DNA of 37,566 nucleotides from Bacillota bacterium (GTDB lineage Bacteria; Bacillota; Clostridia; Christensenellales; QALW01): the NCBI GenBank assembly GCA_029007865.1, contig JAQXIQ010000017.1:1-37566 (forward strand), in the 5' to 3' direction. Positions within the stretch are counted from its first letter, which is position 1. Each line of letters starts with the position of its first letter. Under the pieces are notes generated by a model that was not told the DNA's origin, searched no databases, and was given only the letters and a program-made list of their open reading frames with translations. The position numbers were made by a program, and so were the translations under genes. Below are positions 35,409-37,566 of the stretch, piece by piece.

Positions 35409-36581
35409 TCAGCGCTGCCCGGTGCGGACAAGCAGGTCGTGTATCTTCTGCGCGGGGTTGAGCAGCTCGCTTACGGAGCAGTCGTGGTTCAGAGTATCTA
35501 TGATATAGGCTATATATTTGCTCATATCCACCTCCTGATACCACGGGCGCTCCAGCAGCTCGGGGCGGCGATAGGTAAGGTTTGTGGTAAACAGCTTGTC
35601 TATCCTGCCGTCCGCATACGCCTTGTCAAAGTTGTCAAAGCCCTCAACAAACAAGCCGAACGATGCGCATATAAATATGCGGCGCGCCTTCATGGCCTTG
35701 AGCTTTGTGGCGATATCCAGCACGGAATCTCCGGAAGATATCATGTCGTCCACAATGATAACATCCTTGCCCTCGACATTGTCTCCCAGATACTGATGCG
35801 CTATTATGGGGTTGCGGCCGTTGATTATTACGGAATAGTCGCGGCGCGTATAGAACATTCCCAAATCCAGCTCCAGCACCGAGGAATAATAAATGCAGCG
35901 CCCCATGCCGCCCTCGTCAGGTGAAATGATGGTCATGTGATCCCGGTCGATCTTCAGGTCAGGTATGGTGCGGAGCATGGTCTTTATCATCTGATAGGTA
36001 GGCTGAACGTTTTCAAAGCCGCTGAGCGGTATGGCGTTCTGAACCCTGGCGTCATGCGCATCAAAGGTAATGATGTTTTCCACGCCCATGCCGGTAAGCT
36101 CCTGCAGCGCAAGCGCGCAATCCAGGGATTCGCGGCTGGAGCGCTTATGCTGCCTGCCCTCGTAAAGCATGGGCATTATAACCGTGATGCGCCTTGCCTT
36201 GCCGCCTACCGCGGCAATTATTCTTTTAAGGTCCTGATAATGGTCGTCAGGGCTCATGGGTATTTCCTTACCGTACATCTTGTATGTGCAGCCCTGATTG
36301 AATACATCGGATATCAAAAACAGATCGTAGCCTCTGACAGACTGACGGATCGTGCCCTTTGCCTCTCCGGTGCCGAACCTGGGGCACACTGCGTTGATCA
36401 GATACGAGTCGCGGACATATCCTCCGAAAGCAATATTTTGAGTATGCTCACTCTCTCTCTCTGCACGCCATGAGCTCAGATAATAGTCAATTTTCTTGCC
36501 AAGCTCCTCACAGCCGTGCATGGCGATCATGCCAAGGCTCCCCACCGGAATGGTACGAAGCAGATCAGAATTATCCGGCAT
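35409..36581 (-). CDS. prs: ribose-phosphate pyrophosphokinase (long clostridial form)
   Basis: This enzyme makes PRPP from ribose 5-phosphate and ATP for nucleotide, histidine and tryptophan synthesis. The PRPP site VIIVDDMISSGDSV is intact and SPDEGGMGR replaces the usual SPDHGG. The RQ-containing segment EGRQHKRSSRES matches the catalytic YARQDRKARSRE region, and YTRRDYSVI corresponds to the KRR flexible loop. At 390 residues it is longer than the usual 315, with an N-terminal extension and an extra C-terminal tail, a form I associate with Clostridia. GGGAGG precedes the ATG. A TTTACA-17-TAAAAT promoter at 36618-36646 drives it. Confidence 0.93.
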   Translation of the reverse strand: MPDNSDLLRTIPVGSLGMIAMHGCEELGKKIDYYLSSWRAERESEHTQNIAFGGYVRDSYLINAVCPRFGTGEAKGTIRQSVRGYDLFLISDVFNQGCTYKMYGKEIPMSPDDHYQDLKRIIAAVGGKARRITVIMPMLYEGRQHKRSSRESLDCALALQELTGMGVENIITFDAHDARVQNAIPLSGFENVQPTYQMIKTMLRTIPDLKIDRDHMTIISPDEGGMGRCIYYSSVLELDLGMFYTRRDYSVIINGRNPIIAHQYLGDNVEGKDVIIVDDMISSGDSVLDIATKLKAMKARRIFICASFGLFVEGFDNFDKAYADGRIDKLFTTNLTYRRPELLERPWYQEVDMSKYIAYIIDTLNHDCSVSELLNPAQKIHDLLVRTGQR

Positions 36582-36617
36582 AAGCTTCCTCCCGCAAATA
36601 AAACATTTTTCGCTTTT

Positions 36618-36646
36618 ATTTTACTACAAAGCCCGCAAATTGTAAA
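36618..36646 (-). promoter_or_regulatory. promoter of prs
   Basis: On the minus strand TTTACA (36641-36646), a 17-nt spacer and TAAAAT (36618-36623), each one base from consensus. The leader is about 35 nt. Confidence 0.78.
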
Positions 36647-36684
36647 CAAATCTTTAACGGTTAAAAAGATAAAACGCAAAAATC

Positions 36685-36715
36685 AAAACTGCCGCGCTTG
36701 TTTACAGCACGGCAG
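36685..36715 (-). terminator. terminator of rsmI
   Basis: On the minus strand CTGCCGTGC (36715-36707) and GCGCGGCAG (36697-36689) form a 9-bp stem with one G-T pair and a 9-nt loop, followed by TTTTGATTTTT. It lies about 75 nt after the rsmI stop and just before the prs promoter. Confidence 0.78.
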
Positions 36716-36791
36716 CCGCACCGCGCATGCGCATTTACTGCGGCATACGCCGAACAATACATTCTGCACCGGCAGCTTTGCGCATCAGACG

Positions 36792-37566
36792 CTACCGTCC
36801 TTCCCGACCGGAGCTTTCGGCATTGACGGTGAGCATATATACCTCGTTTTTGCTCACTCCGTTGGCCTTTGCTACCGTTTTTACCGCTTCCTTGCGCGGC
36901 ACCCCCTGCGCAAGCAGGCCGGCAAGCTGCTCCTCAAGGCTGCCCTGCGGCCCCTTGGGCTCCGCCCCTCTTATGACCAGTACATACTCGCCTCTGGGCG
37001 GATGCTGCTGCAGAAACTCCCGACTTTCTCCCAGTTTAATAACGCAGCATTCCTCATGCAGCTTGGACAGCTCTCTGCACACCGCCACCTCCCTGTAAGG
37101 ATCAACGGCGGCAAGCTCGTCCAGCGTGCGTGCCAGACGGTGCGGCGCCTCATACAGCACCGCCGTATCCCGGAGGCTCATAACATGTTTGATGCGCTCC
37201 CGGCGCGCCTTGCCCTCAGCGGGCAAAAAGCCCTCGAATACAAACCGTGCGCACGGCAGCCCGGAAAGCACCAGGGCGCATACCGCCGCATTGGCGCCGG
37301 GAAGCACCGTAACAGGCACGCCTGCCTTACGCGCCGCGCATACCAGCGTAAAGCCGGGATCGCTTATGCCCGGCATGCCTGCGTCGCTCACCACCGCTAT
37401 GCTCTGCCCCATAAGCGCGCGCTGTACCAACACCGCGGCCTGTGCCTCTTCGTTAAACTTGTGATATGACACCAACGGCTTGCGGATATCGAAATGCTGC
37501 AGCAGCACCGCGGTGTGCCTGGTATCCTCACAGGCTATGCAGTCGCATTCCTTTAGCGTCCGCAGC
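36792..37566 (-). CDS. rsmI: 16S rRNA (cytidine1402-2'-O)-methyltransferase, 5' end cut by the window edge
   Basis: RsmI methylates the ribose of C1402 of 16S rRNA using S-adenosylmethionine. The frame runs past the internal ATG at 37508 to the end of the window (ACEDTRHT is read from the terminal bases), so the real start is outside; 257 residues are visible of about 280, and the initial GTPIGNL motif is missing. Family motifs are clear: VSDAGMPGISDPG, PGANAAVCALVLSGLP, FEGFLP and YEAPHRL. The C-terminal tail (GVPRKEAVKTVAKANGVSKNEVY) is the usual RsmI helix domain. A terminator follows at 36685-36715, so it is separate from prs. Confidence 0.95.
   Translation of the reverse strand, partial: LRTLKECDCIACEDTRHTAVLLQHFDIRKPLVSYHKFNEEAQAAVLVQRALMGQSIAVVSDAGMPGISDPGFTLVCAARKAGVPVTVLPGANAAVCALVLSGLPCARFVFEGFLPAEGKARRERIKHVMSLRDTAVLYEAPHRLARTLDELAAVDPYREVAVCRELSKLHEECCVIKLGESREFLQQHPPRGEYVLVIRGAEPKGPQGSLEEQLAGLLAQGVPRKEAVKTVAKANGVSKNEVYMLTVNAESSGREGR

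Overview
The window reads as a chromosomal segment of a strictly anaerobic, Gram-positive-type Clostridia bacterium (Bacillota), probably a gut or fermentative lineage. The evidence is a one-piece pyruvate:ferredoxin oxidoreductase, a complete multisubunit [FeFe] hydrogenase operon, an AddAB (not RecBCD) recombination nuclease, the Bacillota gene order phoH-pgpH-ybeY-cdd, several lipoproteins and secreted proteins, strong Shine-Dalgarno sites and Gram-positive extended -10 promoters. I see no tRNA, rRNA, CRISPR array, insertion sequence or phage structural gene. The species cannot be named from this sequence.

Layout, left to right. 120-2033 (minus): an alpha/beta hydrolase and a secreted protein with a C-terminal membrane anchor. 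2538-9063 (plus): the addB-addA helicase/nuclease operon behind an extended -10 promoter and three imperfect direct repeats. 9201-10364 (minus): a secreted NlpC/P60 cell-wall hydrolase. 10826-12829 (plus): a beta-propeller-like lipoprotein, a 74-residue two-helix membrane protein, then a small unknown protein. 13092-14204 (plus): an aldo/keto reductase with two ferredoxin-like clusters and a hairpin in its leader. 14263-18410 (plus): phoH-pgpH-ybeY-cdd, with overlapping genes and no dgkA. 18554-19864 (minus): a metallophosphoesterase lipoprotein, divergent from an XRE regulator.

20108-22267 holds the XRE regulator, a small protein that looks like an ImmA/IrrE-type peptidase without its zinc motif, and a GH3 lipoprotein. 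22434-23222 is a NagD-like HAD phosphatase. A GC-rich, strongly self-complementary intergenic segment follows (about 23408-23545). 23650-28760 (minus) is the hydrogenase operon hndA - HATPase - hndB - hndC - hndD, read from tandem extended -10 promoters. 29364-30209 (plus) is a PhnP-like metallo-beta-lactamase-fold hydrolase with a long leader. 30454-33969 (minus) is pyruvate:ferredoxin oxidoreductase behind a consensus TTGACA-17-TATAAT promoter. 34363-35361 (plus) is an unrecognised locus: a promoter covered by four alternating half-sites, a ten-codon mini-ORF with a strong ribosome binding site, and a small secreted protein. The window ends with prs and a truncated rsmI (both minus).

The central energy genes fit together: pyruvate oxidation by the oxidoreductase yields reduced ferredoxin, which the Hnd-type hydrogenase can reoxidise with NAD(P)H to make H2. 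The most promising novelty is at 34363-35361 (regular operator array plus orphan secreted protein), in the XRE/pseudo-ImmA pair at 20041-20873, and in the candidate structured RNA near 23440-23535. None can be proved from sequence alone.
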